A stretch of DNA of 64,000 nt, taken from Gyromitra esculenta. Lineage: Eukaryota; Ascomycota; Pezizomycetes; Pezizales; Discinaceae. The position numbers and the translations under genes were made by a program. The notes below the pieces were generated by a model, which was not told the DNA's origin, made no database searches, and was given only the letters and a program-made list of their open reading frames with translations. How positions within the stretch are numbered: the first letter of the stretch is position 1; each line of letters begins with the position of its first letter. Location: the NCBI GenBank assembly GCA_038503075.1, contig JBCAML010000021.1, forward strand, positions 868,001-932,000, in the 5' to 3' direction. Positions 21,790-33,501 of this stretch are shown here, piece after piece.

Positions 21790-22560
21790 TCTACGACTAT
21801 AAGGAGCAGGCGGGAAACTGGGGTGGAAGCGGGCCGAGAAGCTAGCAGGGAAGCGCGCAGGAAACAGGCGCCTAAACAGGCAGGAAATCAGGCAGGAAAG
21901 TAGGTAGGAAAGTGGGCTCTTAAACAGACAGGAAAGCAGGCAGGGAAATGGGCAGAAAACTGGCGCTAAAGGTTGTGGGGAAGCAGGCGCCAAAGCAAGC
22001 AGGAAAGAACGCAGGGAGTAGGCCCCGAAGCAGGCAGGGAAGCAGGCAAGCAAGCTGACGGGGGAGCTGGTAAGGGGGCTGTTGGTGGAGCTGGCAGGCA
22101 AGCTGGCGGGGGAGTGGTAGGGGGGCTGGCGGGCAAGTGGCAAGTGTGGGCAGGGGGGCTGGAGGGCAAGCTGGCGGGGGGGGAGGGGGAGCTGGCAGGC
22201 TGGCGAGCTGGCAGCAGGGGGGCTGGCTGGCGAGCTGGTGGCAGGGGAGTAGGGGGGCGAGCTGGTAGGGGAGCTGGTGGCAGGGCTGGCAGGCGGGCGG
22301 GCTGGCAGCCCGAGGAAATAGGCCCCTGAGCAGGCAGGAAAACAGGCAGGACAATAGGCCCTGAATCGGGCAGCAAGCAGGCCCTGAAGCATGCAGGAAA
22401 ATAGATGCCGAAGTGAGCAGGTAAGCAGGTATACAGGCAGGAAAGCAAGCAGGAAACTGACCCTGAAGCGAGCCAGAGAGCATTGAGGAAACAGGTGCTT
22501 TAGCCAGCAGGAAAACAGGTGGGAAAGCAGGCATCGAAACAGGCGGATCCTGATAGGGAG
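21790..22560. repeat. G/A-rich degenerate minisatellite
   Basis: About 770 bp in which the plus strand is nearly all G, A and C with very few T, built from variants of GGCAGGAAAGCAGGC at the edges and GGCGGGGGAGCTGGCAGG in the middle. Long frames occur on both strands (minus ones rich in Pro, Ala, Cys, Leu), as expected for such a biased repeat, so I call no protein. Runs of G may form quadruplexes. Confidence 0.8.
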
Positions 22561-23027
22561 GGGGGGTCGAAAGCCCAAAGTCTTTAGGTACTAGAATATA
22601 CATGATGTTAGCACTATTCGCCTATGGAGAGTAAGAGGTGGAGAATGGAGAGAATAGGTGGTGGGAAAGGTGTTGATATGAAAAAAGGGGGACTGGTGGA
22701 GCGGAATAGGGGGAGATTGCAGTGTTGTTGGGGCAACGCCGCCTAGTGAGGTCTGGTCACCCCTGTACAGGTAGGGTAACCGTGGGTTAAGGTTCAACCT
22801 TTGCTGCTCTCGCGAGAATTCTCTAAGTCCCTAGGGTAAGGGTTTCAACTAAGCATTTTTCGAGAAGTCAAGTTTTTTTGGAATTTTTGTTTCTCAAAGT
22901 CCCCAGGGCTAGGGTTGCACAGGGCACCAGGAGAGTGCTGTGGTAAAAAAAGCTTTCCAGGCACGCAATTGGGGAAGAAAACCTATGGGCGGGAGAGTCA
23001 ATAGCACTACTTGCAGGTTTCATGGAT
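22561..23027. other. No gene seen
   Basis: Spacer between the minisatellite and a solo LTR. Short repeats of CCCTAGGG/AGGGTTTC type occur, but nothing codes. Confidence 0.4.
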
Positions 23028-23406
23028 AGAAGCGAGTAACGAGTGAGGAATTTGGTTAATGGTTGTATGATTTCTTTGTTATTCAGTTAGTTTTCGGTTA
23101 TAGGTCTTGGCAAAGGAAAGCGGGGTATTTAAGTGATGGCTTTTGGTCGCTTGTGTTGTCCTTTTCTTCTTCTTCTCATAAGCAACGTTCTTGTTTCACT
23201 TCTACCTGTATTACTTTAATACTACCTTGATTCTACCTCAGAATCCTCGCGGTTGCTGTCCACCTCGCTGCACTTATCTTGCCTTGAGATAGACCACATG
23301 TAGAACCTGTAGAAACCCTGTACTGTCTACCGCCTCCTATCTCGTCTTAATAGCACTGCTCTCCTTCAGGGATACTGAAGGGCTGAGCGAGAAGGGATCC
23401 GTGAGA
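23028..23406 (+). mobile_element. Solo LTR, Gypsy family A, TSD GCAGG
   Basis: TTTCATGG...CCGTGAGA, 379 bp, flanked by GCAGG at 23023-23027 and 23407-23411. The hairpin CCTTCAGGGATACTGAAGG is near the right end; TATTTAAG and CATAAGCAACGTTCTTG lie upstream of it. Confidence 0.9.
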
Positions 23407-24763
23407 GCAGGGAACTTCAAGGGGGTGAGGTGTGGGTAGGGGCGAGCACCTAGGCGCCTTGGGTGATCTGGAACTCATTTGGCAGAATGTAGCTCTCCTA
23501 GGCGTCAGCTTGTGTCTGGAAGCAATTTGTTTTTTGCTGATGCAATGGAACACGATACCCCAGGAAGTGCAGAGAATTATTCTGAGCCTGCAGTTGAAGG
23601 AAGTGAAACGGTTATTGGGCTATCGGTGCAGTGAAGAAAGTAAGCCAACAGTGAAATGGAACACAACCATGGACCTATTTGCAGAGGATGACCAGGATGA
23701 CCAGGACGGACAATAGAGCAGGCCTGAGGTGGTATGGGTATGAGTATGAGGTATTGCTTTAATATAATATAATATAGATAGTGTGTAATGGCATAATATA
23801 ATGAATAATACTGTAACAACTATACAAAGCATGCAAGAACGTTCAAATCACATACAAAGAGCACTCGGACAGACCACCGGATGCTTCCATAGCTCACGGA
23901 AAGCGCTCTGACAGGCCTCCAAGATGCTTCTGTAGCTCACGGAAAGCTCGTTAGCAAGTGCATGAGAAGATGGTGAAAGTGTCCCCATAGCCTACCAATT
24001 GTCTTGTGGAAGGCAGTGGGAAGGCAAGTGAAACCATGTAATAGGCTGTGGAAGGTCTGTGGGAGACATTGAAAAGCACGGTTAGGGCTATTTTGTCTAT
24101 TTTGTCTATTTTTGTTACAGTAACTTATGGGAGCCTATGGAAGCACACAGTAGCAAAGTGGTAACAAGTTAAGCTTTTCCTGATGCTGATGTGCTGACCC
24201 CAGTGCTTCCAGTGCTTCCATATCCAGTATGTTGGATGTACAGGGCACGTCCAGAAGTTGGGGCATGTCCAGATGTTGAAAATCCAGCCTCTGTGTCAAA
24301 CTCGCACCCTAAAATTAATCCTCGCCCAGTCCGTACAGTCCATTTAAATGGGTTGGGTGTCCTACACGCATCCTGACACAGACCCCCCTTTTTGCTGATG
24401 GCATTTGAATACACGCAATTATTTCTCATCCTTCAGTATTCTGAGATACTGTAACGGGGACCCTCCTAGAGACAGGGACTCTGGCGTGTAGCCGTGCTAA
24501 TTTGTGTGTGTACAGTCCCTAGTCAAAAGTGTTCGTGATGCGGTCTCAGTGCTCAAAGCATTTTAAAATCTCAAAATGCTGTCAGCTTTACAAATTTGTG
24601 AACAATCAAGAACAAATATCCAAGACCCCCGGAATAAATTTCAAATCATACATATCTATTTAATTTTTAATAAATTTTGTCCAAGAATATATTTGTTGTG
24701 CTTGTTTTTTATTAAAATTTTAAACATCACCGAAAATTACTAAAAATTACCGCCGAGACAGAT
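23407..24763. other. No gene; short tandem duplication near 23870-23950
   Basis: A unit of about 48 bp ending GCTCACGGAAAGC occurs twice in tandem with some changes. The rest has AT-rich microsatellite (AATAT repeats near 23760). A segment at 24455-24510 (ACCCTCCTAGAGACAGGGAC) resembles 48345-48390. The small frame at 23432-23716 shows no recognisable motif. Confidence 0.4.
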
Positions 24764-26444
24764 TGTAAGACCACTACTTCTTACCACACAGCAAATCTCC
24801 AAGAAGCTTTAGATAACAATCTAGACACTGTAACCTGCCCAGTTGCTGTAAGACCGGTACTTCTTACCGCACAGGAAATCTCCAAGAAGCTTTAGATAAC
24901 AATCTAGACGCTATAACCTGCCCGGTTGCTATCCGCAACACAATACACAGGCGCAAGTCCTAACTGCTTCTTATGAACCGCTAAAAGATAACCGTAGGGT
25001 TCAAAGTAAGGATCGAGCAAAGTTCCGTGAAGAACTTCCAATAGTAAGGTTTTTAATAACTAATGCTGAAGGGCTAAGGCCTTGCTAAGCGAGATAAAAG
25101 TAATTCACAAGTAAAAGAGTAATTTGCACGGAAATGATTTTGCTAGAAACAATATAATATTGATAAGGCTGGTTCTTCATCGCTAATGATCAAGAAGAAG
25201 ACCCTTCTCAATGGTAGAACATTGGACTACTTATAGTAGTCAATCATCGAATACAAAGGCTATGTAATAACATGAACTAACATGAAGAAATCTCATAGAC
25301 CTTGAACACTTTCCTTCGCTCCTACCCCTCTCATTATTGTATGGTGTGATTGTCAGAATTAACCGGCGACGCAACGTATAAGCGAATCGGGGAAGTGTCG
25401 ATCGAAAGAGTCGGCCATTGATGACACAAGGAAACCAAACATCCAATCCGAATCTTATTAATAATCAACCAAGATTAATAATAACCGACATGGTCGGGGA
25501 TTGAACGCTAGTCCATATGTGTGCATCATAAGCGAACTCAAGTCGTAACCAACTAAGCTACCAATAGGTATAACAGTTGCTATCCGCAACACAATACACA
25601 GGCGCAAGTCCTAACTGCTTCTTATGAACCACCAAAAGATAACGGTAGGGTTCAAGGTAGAGATCGAGCAAAATTCCATGAGAACTTCCAATAGTAAGGT
25701 TTTAATAACTAACGCTTAAGAGGCAAGGCCTTGCTAAGCGAGATAAAAGTAATTCACAAGTAAAAGAGTAAAATGCACGGAAGTAATTTTGCTAGAAACA
25801 ATATAATATTGATAAGGCTCATTCTTCGTCGCTGATGATCCGACTCAGGGTTTACATCCACTGCGAGAGTATTTATAATGCCTCCTCTCTACTATGTTTG
25901 GGTATAGTGTGGTGTAGAGGCACTATCTAGTATGATAACATGAAACCACTTCGCCTTATCTCCATACTCGATACCCCATTGAGTTTTCTGGCTCCGATCC
26001 GCGATTCTCTGAGCAGTATGCATGTCGGTAACACGTGAGTTACGTATTTGTCTTCATTGCGTTCGTCTCTTCGAGACAATCATTTTGCCTATCCGAATTG
26101 TCACGTAGCATTGCTTTCCCTTATCTTTGTCAGTCTGTAACTCCGCCAGTTTTGGTCCGATTCGCAATTCGTTTGAACCACAGCGAAGCCAGACACTTCC
26201 CCTACATACCATCCGGGTCCCATTCCGCCGGACGGTTTTGCTTGACGGCCTAGGGGTTACTTTTGCCCTCGGGGACAGGTCTTTTCTGGTGCTGTCCCCT
26301 CTTCTCCAAATACTATACCTACTGGAAGGATTGGAGGCAGGGTAACAGGCACCAGTCCCGATCCGGAAGGTGCTAAAGTAGGGTAACTCCAAAAATAGGG
26401 TAACTCCAGGGCCAGGAACTCCTTCAAAAGGTACAGGTATAACA
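24764..26444 (+). mobile_element. LTR-X, long variant, with nested 729-bp LTR-X
   Basis: Starts TGTAAGACC and ends GGTATAACA at 26444. It is split by the copy at 24847-25575. Its first half matches the 729-bp LTR-X, but from about 25845 it has a different block also found in the copy at 29984-30932. A gag-like frame follows on the plus strand, so this is probably a 5' LTR, which explains why the outer flanks (CAGAT, GAAGA) differ. Confidence 0.75.
24847..25575 (+). mobile_element. Solo LTR-X, 729 bp, TSD GTTGC
   Basis: TGTAAGACC...GGTATAACA, flanked by GTTGC (24842-24846 and 25576-25580). Inserted in another LTR-X. Minus-strand reading near the right end gives TAGCTTAGTTGG and GTTCAATCC, Pol III A-box and B-box like. 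Confidence 0.9.
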
Positions 26445-26733
26445 GAAGAAGTGGAGAAATATTTTCGCAAGAAGGGACGAGAACAGGAGGACAGAATGTT
26501 TAGACTTATTTAAGCAATGATGTCCGGCTGAACCACATCACCCTCCACCAACAGAGGCAGAGAACCGAAAGCACCTCAGCCCAATAAGTTTACGGGTGAA
26601 ACCAACAATGTGAACCGATTCCTCTGCCAATGCGAAAATGTCTTCATCATTGAGGCATCCAGTTTCCAGCAAGAGTCAATCAAGATCCGCTACACTGGTA
26701 ACCTCCTCGAGAGTCAAGCAGCAGTCAACTGGT
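26445..26733 (+). pseudogene. Ty3/Gypsy gag fragment of the LTR-X element
   Basis: Frame from about 26575 reads PNKFTGETNNVNRFLCQCEN then SIKIRYTGNLLESQAAVNWF, the pattern of Ty3-type gag (a P-x-F-x-G start, later a W-F). It is cut after VNWF by the poly-A tail of a LINE. Its position right after the LTR supports that LTR-X belongs to a Gypsy element in this orientation. Confidence 0.6.
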
Positions 26734-27786
26734 TTTTTTTTTTTTTAAATCATTTGATTATTATTTCTAGGTACAAAACCGCTTATGCAACAGGAAGGTT
26801 ATGAAGTCAAAACACCTATCCCCAGCAGTAACCATCCATGCCCCAGGATAACAAAAGAAAAATACAAAGGAAAAATAAATAAACCAAACCTATAGGAGAG
26901 CTGATAGGGAAGTAACCCCAATCATCATAACAATGATCCTGCAATAAATGACTTTAACGAGTAAAGAGATGTAGCAATTTTGGTACTAAAAAAGTAAATA
27001 AAAAGATGATGAAGAAACAGAAACTGCAGAAGATAATTGATTTGAGGTTCCAGTGAGTGATAGGGGGTACCAGGTATTCCACTTAGGTGGATAGCCGGTC
27101 ATAGTGTGGTGGATATAGTTGACAATTGGTTGCAGTTGTGTAGGTTTGTTCCTGATATCTTCAACAGAGATTAGGTCAGGGATGAACTTTTCTCTGACTT
27201 CTGTCTTAGCAGGACAGTGGAGAATGGCATGCTCAAGGTCTTCGTCTGCCGCTTGGCATTTGGGGCAGCGTTTGGAGAGGCCCTGGGAGTGCCAGGACTG
27301 GTGGGCGGCAAGGTAGCTTTTGTGGGCATGGAATTTGTGGAGTCTACCACTCATGAAGAGGTCCTATCTCATGAAGGTTGGTGCAATGGTGGAGAGAAGG
27401 GAGGTGTAGTAGCTGGGTGGGGGGTGTGAGGCAGCAAAAAGAGTCATGGTGAGGACTTGGGCCATCTCTGGGGTGATGGTAGGCGGTTCAGAAGAGGGTG
27501 TGAGGTTGCTTTGTAGTGCATTGTTGATCATAACACACAACTGGTCTATTGGGAGTGGCTTATTGGTTTTGGCTTTGGATGTCCATGTTTTCAGGTTCGT
27601 TGAAATGCCTCAGAGTGGGTGATGATGTGATGGTGCTCTGAAGGGGTCCTCAAGGGGGAAGTTACTGGAGAACCTGCCTGAGACAGGGTTGTGATGTGGT
27701 GATGCAGCCATGCTGTGAATGGCAAACTGGAGACAGGATTTGGAACAAAGTACATTGATTGGGAGCAAGGCTGCATTAGGGCATAG
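26733..27786 (-). pseudogene. LINE 3' half (ORF2 C-terminus and poly-A tail)
   Basis: The T run at 26733-26747 is the poly-A tail on the minus strand. Upstream, minus-strand coding reads PNAALLPINVLC, then KSYLAAHQSWHSQGLSKRCP with a zinc-finger-like CPKCQAADEDLEHAILHCP, equal to the LINE at 61987-64000. It stops abruptly at an LTR-X at 27787. The missing upstream half is the LINE end at 47349: joining them across a CTATG/CAATG duplication gives a continuous frame (see the inversion finding). Confidence 0.85.
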
Positions 27787-28515
27787 TGTTATATCTATTG
27801 GTAGCTTAGTTGGTTACGACATGAGTTTGCTTACGATGCACATATATATACTAGCGTTCAATCCCCAACCATGTAGGTTATTATTAATCTTGGTTGATGA
27901 TTAATAAGATTCGGATAGGATGTTTGGTTTCCTTGTATCATCAATGGCTGACTCTTTCGATCGACACTTCCCCGATTTGCTTATACGTTGCGTCGCCGGT
28001 TAATTGTGACAATCACGCCATACAATAATGAGAAGGGTAGGAGCAAAGGAAAGCGTTTTCAGGGTCTTTGGGATTTTGTTATGTTCGTTCATGTTATTAC
28101 ATAGCCTTTGTATTCGACACTTGACTACTATAAGTAGTCCAGTGTTCAGCCATTGGGAAGGGTCTTCTTCCTGATCATTCGCAACGAAGAATGAGCCTTA
28201 TTAATATTATATTGTTTCTAGCAAAATCACTTCCATGCAATTTACTCTATTACTTGTGAATTACTTTTATCTTGCTTCGCAAGGCCTTGGCCCTTCAGTG
28301 TTAGTTATTAAACCTTACTATTGGAAGTTCTTCATGGAACCTTGCTCGATCCCTACCATGAACCCTACTGTTATCTTTTGGTGGTTCATAAGAAGCAGTT
28401 AGGACTTGCGCCTGTGTATTGTGTTGCGGATAGCAACCGGGCAGGTTATAGTGTCTAGATTGTTATCTAAAGCTTCTTGGAGATTTCCTGTGCGGTAAGA
28501 GGTACCGGTCTTACA
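27787..28515 (-). mobile_element. LTR-X, 729 bp, at the left inversion breakpoint
   Basis: Reads TGTTATATC...GGTCTTACA on the plus strand, so reverse. Left flank CATAG, right flank GCCTC: they do not match each other, but each matches, as reverse complement and with one base difference, a flank of the copy at 47350-48078. The two copies share almost all variants (for example GGTACCGG and ACTCTATTAC) and are about 98-99% identical by eye. Confidence 0.9.
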
Positions 28516-29128
28516 GCCTCTACATCTTGCTCATATGGTATCATGAATGCCACAATTGGCGAATTATCTTTATTAATCTATGTACAAAAAGCTCTGTATA
28601 TACACATTAAAATATGCCACTCCTGGCAACAGCGAAAGCTCCTGTTGCTCCTGGGGGTGGAGGAATCTCATGCTTCTGGCGAGGGCGGAGGAAGCTGCTG
28701 CTGGCAGAGGTGCACGAGACTCCTGCTGCTGGCGGAGGCAAAGAAAGCTCCTGCTGCTGGCAGGGGAGGATGAACCTGTTACTGACGGATCCTGCTGATG
28801 CTGGTGGAGGTGGAGGCCTAGGAAGCTCCTGCTGCTGGCGGGGGCAGAGAAGGTGCTGCCCCTGCTTCTGGTAGGGGGAAGTTTCACTTGCTGCTGTTGG
28901 GCGTTGATGTTGCTGTTTGAGAAGTGTTGAAGATGAAGAGTTTTCATAACAAACAGAATAGGCCTGGTAACTATAAGTTGGTAGGGCTAGGGTTCATGGC
29001 CCACCAAGACCCTCCTGGGACCATGCCCATTGCCTCAGGGACTCCAGAGAGGTCAGGTCTTCCCATGGGACACTTGGGGTCCCAAGGACATTGGTGAATG
29101 TCCCTGGGACCAATATATTTTGCTGATG
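28516..29128 (+). mobile_element. TIR element Y, right part
   Basis: Starts inside the element at GCCTCTACATCTTGCTC and ends TTTTGCTGATG. The missing left part is at 48079-48297. Contains many GCTGCTGG-type repeats; the frames at 28477-28947 are shadows of these. Confidence 0.75.
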
Positions 29129-29499
29129 CTAGGTGGTGGAGGGGAATGGGGAGGCAGAGGCAGAGGTGGAGGTGGAGGTATTGTGCTTGTTGGCCTAGTT
29201 ATGAGGTTGAGACTTAGCCAAACTAAATAGAGTAATTTCAATTGCAGCCTTGTTTTTTTGGACTGGCTCCTGTTCCTTTTTTGGCAAACCAACAAACAAA
29301 CATTAGCCAAAAAAAATTGCACCCTGGCGGAGTGTGTCTTCCTGAAGGGCTACATCCAACCCTGTTAATCCATGGCACCCTTTGCTCTCCAGGCAACCGC
29401 CCCCTTGCCACATGCCACCCAGAACCATAGCCTCAAAGCTGACCCCGCCAGAAGCCCTCCTTCTAGCCCTCTCACCTGGAAGTTCTTCGTCTAGTTCTC
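29129..29499. other. No gene; remnant of an unknown repeat
   Basis: Contains AAAAAAAATTGCACCCTGG and LPEGLHPTLL-like coding remains comparable with 20780-20900. No complete feature is seen. Confidence 0.3.
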
Positions 29500-29921
29500 T
29501 CTCACGGTTGAGTCCCTTTGTTAAGCCCTTCAGTATCGCCGAAGGTGAGCAGTGCTACTTAAGTGGGGACACAACACGTTCAAAGTGTGCGAATGTTTCT
29601 ACAGGTCCTACGAGGTGTTGTATCTCCAGGTGAGATAAAGGCAGCGAAATGGCCAGTGACAGCAAGGGTTCTGAGATAGAACCGTGGTAATATTCCGATG
29701 ATACAAGAGAAGATAACGAGAACGTTGCTTAAGAAAAGAAGAGAAAAGAGAACAAGAACAACCGAAATCCTTTGCTTAAATACCCCTCTTTCTTGTAACA
29801 CGATCAGTAATCCAACAACAGCCAAAACATAACCGAATCAACAAAGCCATTATACCCAAAGAAATTCTTTGTGACTACCAACAACTTCATCCTAACCGAT
29901 TACCCGGTTCCATCCGTGAAA
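29500..29921 (-). mobile_element. Solo LTR, Gypsy family A, TSD TTCTC
   Basis: TCTCACGG...CCGTGAAA, flanked by TTCTC at 29495-29499 and 29922-29926. Carries the family hairpin and GAACGTTGCTTAAG. Confidence 0.9.
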
Positions 29922-29983
29922 TTCTCTTGCCCAGAAGCTCTCCCCAATCCCTCTCGCCTGAGAGCTTTGCTTCATGCTCCCAC

Positions 29984-30932
29984 TGTTATACCTGTACCTT
30001 TTGAAGGAGTTCCTGGCCCTGGAGTTACCCTATCTTTGGAGTTACCCTACTTTAGCACCTTCCGGATCGGGACTGGAGCCTGTTACCCTGCCTCCAATCC
30101 TTCCAGTAGGTATAGTATTTGGAGAAGGGGGGACAGCACCAGAAAAGACCTGTCCCGGAAGGCAAAAGTAACCCCTAGGCCGTCAAGCAAAACCGTCCGG
30201 CGGAATGGGACCCGGAGGGTATGTAGGGGAAGTGTCTGGCTTCGCTGTGGTTCAAACGGATTGCGAATCGGACCAAAACTGGCGGAGTTACAGACTGACA
30301 AAGATAAGGGAACGCAATGCTACGCGACGATTCGGATAGGCAAAATGATCGTCTCGAAGAGACGAACGCAATGAAGACGAATACGTAACTCCCGTGTTAC
30401 CGACATGCATACTGCTCGGAGAATCGCGGATCGGGGCCAGGGAACTCAATGGGGTGTCGGGTATGGAGATAAGGCGAAGTGGTTTTATGTTGTCATAGTA
30501 GTTAGCGCCTCTACACCACACTATACCCAAACATAGTAGAGAGGAGGCATTATAAATACTCTCGCAGTGGATGTAAACTCTGAGTCGGATCATTAGCGAC
30601 GAAGAACGAGCCTTATCAATATTATATTGTTTCTAGCAAAATTACTTCCGTGCATTTTACTCTTTTACTTGTGAATTACTTTTATCTCGCTTAGCAAGGC
30701 CTTGGCCCTTCAGCGTTAGTTATTAAAACCTTACTATTGGAAGTTCTTCACGGAACTTTGCTCGATCCCTACTTTGAACCCTACGGTTATCTTTTAAGCG
30801 GTTCATAAGAAGCAGTTAGGACTTGCGCCTGTGTATTGTGTTGCGGATAGCAACCGGGCAGGTTATAGCGTCTAGATTGTTATCTAAAGCTTCTTGGAGA
30901 TTTCCTGTGCGGTAAGAAGTACCGGTCTTACA
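29984..30932 (-). mobile_element. Solo LTR-X, long variant, 949 bp, TSD CCCAC
   Basis: Plus strand reads TGTTATACCTG...GGTCTTACA; CCCAC flanks both sides (29979-29983, 30933-30937). Its left block differs wholly from the 729-bp type (no A/B box), while the right 350 bp are shared. Confidence 0.9.
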
Positions 30933-30976
30933 CCCACCTCCTGGCGCACAGTGCACCCCTAGCCCTGGGCACTTAG

Positions 30977-32118
30977 TTTCACGGATCAAGGTCGGGTATT
31001 GGATCAGGGGTCGGTTATATCTAGATGGGATGGTCGGGGATAATATAATGTCTTTGTGTTTCCGTTGTTGTTGGGTATTAGTTGTTGTACAGGAAAGCAG
31101 GGTATTTAAGCAATTGATTGTAACGGGGTAGTCCTACTGCTCTGTATTGGGAATAGGTATAGGAATACGGCCGTTGCAAATACTAAATCAGGTTGAGATG
31201 ATAAGAGTATTTCGTGCAAGATACTCAATAATTTTAAGGGCTCTACTCGGTAGTATTCTGTCTGATGAGATTGGGAAGAAGAGCAACAGGTGGCGGGGTG
31301 ATGCACTATCTTTATAGTGCTGCTGACTCGCCGTCCTCTTTCTGTTCTACTCTGCTGGGGGCCCGTCGAGACCCTGAGAACATGCCAAGATATGGCGAGC
31401 GGGACACCTCAGGATTCAGCTAATGATTACTTCGGCGCTCTCCGACACTCCTCGGTTGTTCTGTCCAGTTAGACCTTCGAGATCCGCCAGCTGCATGCCA
31501 TGCCTATACTGGATGTAGGAATTGGCGCTGATCAGTCTACTGTTGCATGTGAGGTGTCCTGCACTTAATAGTTTCCCTATTGCCGCACCAGTGGCTCTGG
31601 GCCGCTAGTATGTGAACAGATGGATTGGAAACGCCACCACAGGAGCTTCCTGTGTTTGGTATCACCGGAGATATATCATTGGCTCGTCAGCAAATGTTAT
31701 TCTCGCTGGTTCCACTCCATCGGAACAGCAGGGTAGCAGGTATCCTCTAACATGTGGTAGCTACACCACTCATGCTGATCCTTACTACCTCTCTGCTTGT
31801 CCGGTGCTATTATGCTTCACTGCAGGTAACGGTATTGTAGATCCGTTACATTGATTTCCGTCGTTCTTTGTCTTCCTTTTCTTCTTTCCTTAAGCAATGT
31901 TCTCGTTTCACATTTACTGTATTGCTATAATACTATTTTGATTCTACCTTAGAATCCTCGCTGTCTCTGTCCACTTCACTGCACTTATCTCACTTTGAGA
32001 TAGACCAACACATTGAATCTGTTGAAACTCTGTACTCTCTATCGTTTCCTACCTCGTCTAAGTAGCTCTGCTCACCTTCAGGAATACTGTATGGCTTAGC
32101 AAGACAGGAACCATGAGA
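30977..32118 (+). mobile_element. 5' LTR of Gypsy copy C, split by solo LTR Z
   Basis: TTTCACGG...CCATGAGA. The insertion at 31120-31850 divides it. It is followed by gag from about 32160 and by TTATGTTGCTTCC, the self-priming type of primer site. Confidence 0.85.
31120..31850 (+). mobile_element. Solo LTR, family Z, TSD TTGAT
   Basis: TGTAACGG...CCGTTACA, flanked by TTGAT at 31115-31119 and 31851-31855. Nearly identical to 13494-14217. Confidence 0.9.
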
Positions 32119-32159
32119 TTATGTTGCTTCCAATATCTACACCTTCTACCGCTGATATC

Positions 32160-33459
32160 ATGAGCACCAGCTCACTCACCCCCGCTTGGACTTTTCCCTC
32201 AAGAGAGGCCTTTGACACGGCAATCTCCACCATTATCCCTGGATTATACCAAAACCTCAGGAACCTCATCAGACAGCTAGAGGTGCAAATCGAAGTTGCT
32301 TGTTCTAACGAAGATCAGGCAAACACCTACTCGGGGATCACAAGGCTCCAAGTACAGAATGCCCAAATCAAATAGCAGGAGCAACAAAAACTCCTTGAGG
32401 AAGGCGCTGCAACCATCACTCGTCTCTGTAAAGAACGAGATGACCTCCGCCAAGGCAAAGCCCCAGAAACCACAGCTCCACCACCACCACCACCAGCCCC
32501 ATCTGCCCCAGCTCAAATCCACTCAGAGAGAATGCCGGATCCAGAGAAATTCGATGGTACTGGCAGTAAACTCCCAGGCTTTATCCTGCAGTTACACTCG
32601 AAACTATCTGTCAATCACGACCGCTTCAGGGATGAGAACAACATGATTCTCTGCACTATTGACCGACTCGAAGGCGTGCTCTGGAGCAAGTCTGCCACAC
32701 TGTTCTTCCCACCAGCCTCACCACCTGGGCCAACACTGCTGCCCTCATCACCCATCTGGAAACATCCTTTGGCAACCCTGACCCCACTGGTACTGCCCGT
32801 CGCAAGCTACATCAGCTCCGACAAAACAAAAGGGACGTTTCTGCCTATGTCGCTGATTTCCAATGCATCATGGGCCAACTAAACTTTGACGAAAACTAAA
32901 AGATGGATGCCCTGGAGTTCGGAATGTCTGAAGAGCTCAAAGAAACAATGGTGCTCTGGCTGAACCCCCCCAAACGTTTAAGGACCTGGTGACATTTATC
33001 ACCCGCCTGGATAACTGAATATGAGCCAGAAAGGAGGAGAAGAAGGGGACAGCCCGTAATAATATGGGCCAATTCAATTCTCCCGCCACCTTTCCCTGAA
33101 CCTTTACCCCTGCCTCTTCCTTCACCCCTGGATGACTGGTCCCTATGGATCTCTCTTTCAGACGTACCAGCAACATCTCTTGCCCTTCGCAAGACCAAAG
33201 CTATACGGTGTTCAATGGACGAAGAAAGCTCTCTGAAGTAGAGAAACAATGGCTCCGATCCACCGGCAAATGTATGTTTTGTGCCGCCCCCGACCACTCC
33301 TACACCAACTGTCCCTTTGCCCCCAAAAAATCCACTATGAGAGGGGCTCTCACCAATATTGCCAATACCTCTGTTCCTCCTGCCCCTTCTGCCAACCAAC
33401 CCCCCCCCTCCGTTGCCGCCCCAGTTCTTTGCAATCTATGCACCACACGCCTCCAATGA
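32160..33459 (+). pseudogene. Gypsy gag, copy C
   Basis: Begins MSTSSLTPAWTFPSREAFD. Keeps SERMPDPEKFDGTGSKLPGF and a zinc knuckle CMFCAAPDHSYTNC near 33290. A stop follows NAQIK at about 32375, and frames shift near 32680 and 33000. Non-functional. Confidence 0.8.
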
Positions 33460-33501
33460 GGCTATTAACTAGTTTCACCGAAGTCAACCAGTGACCCTGC
33501 T

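Noticed and set aside
21742..22603. Long Pro/Ala/Cys/Leu-rich frames (up to 278 aa) on the minus strand and a Gly-rich frame on the plus strand
   Set aside because: They lie wholly within the G/A minisatellite; repeated low-complexity frames are open on both strands by base bias.
16910..22910. TTAGGGCTAGGG and similar strings as interstitial telomere repeats
   Set aside because: Only one or two imperfect units at a time (16915, 22830, 22910); not a tandem array.
27787..27870. A possible real tRNA gene (GGTAGCTTAGTTGGTTACGAC...)
   Set aside because: The A and B boxes are good, but no acceptor or anticodon stem can be paired convincingly, and it lies at a fixed place inside an LTR. Kept as a tRNA-like promoter module.
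28477..28947. Cys/Trp-rich and Leu-rich frames on both strands
   Set aside because: Shadows of GCTGCTGG repeats in the Y element.
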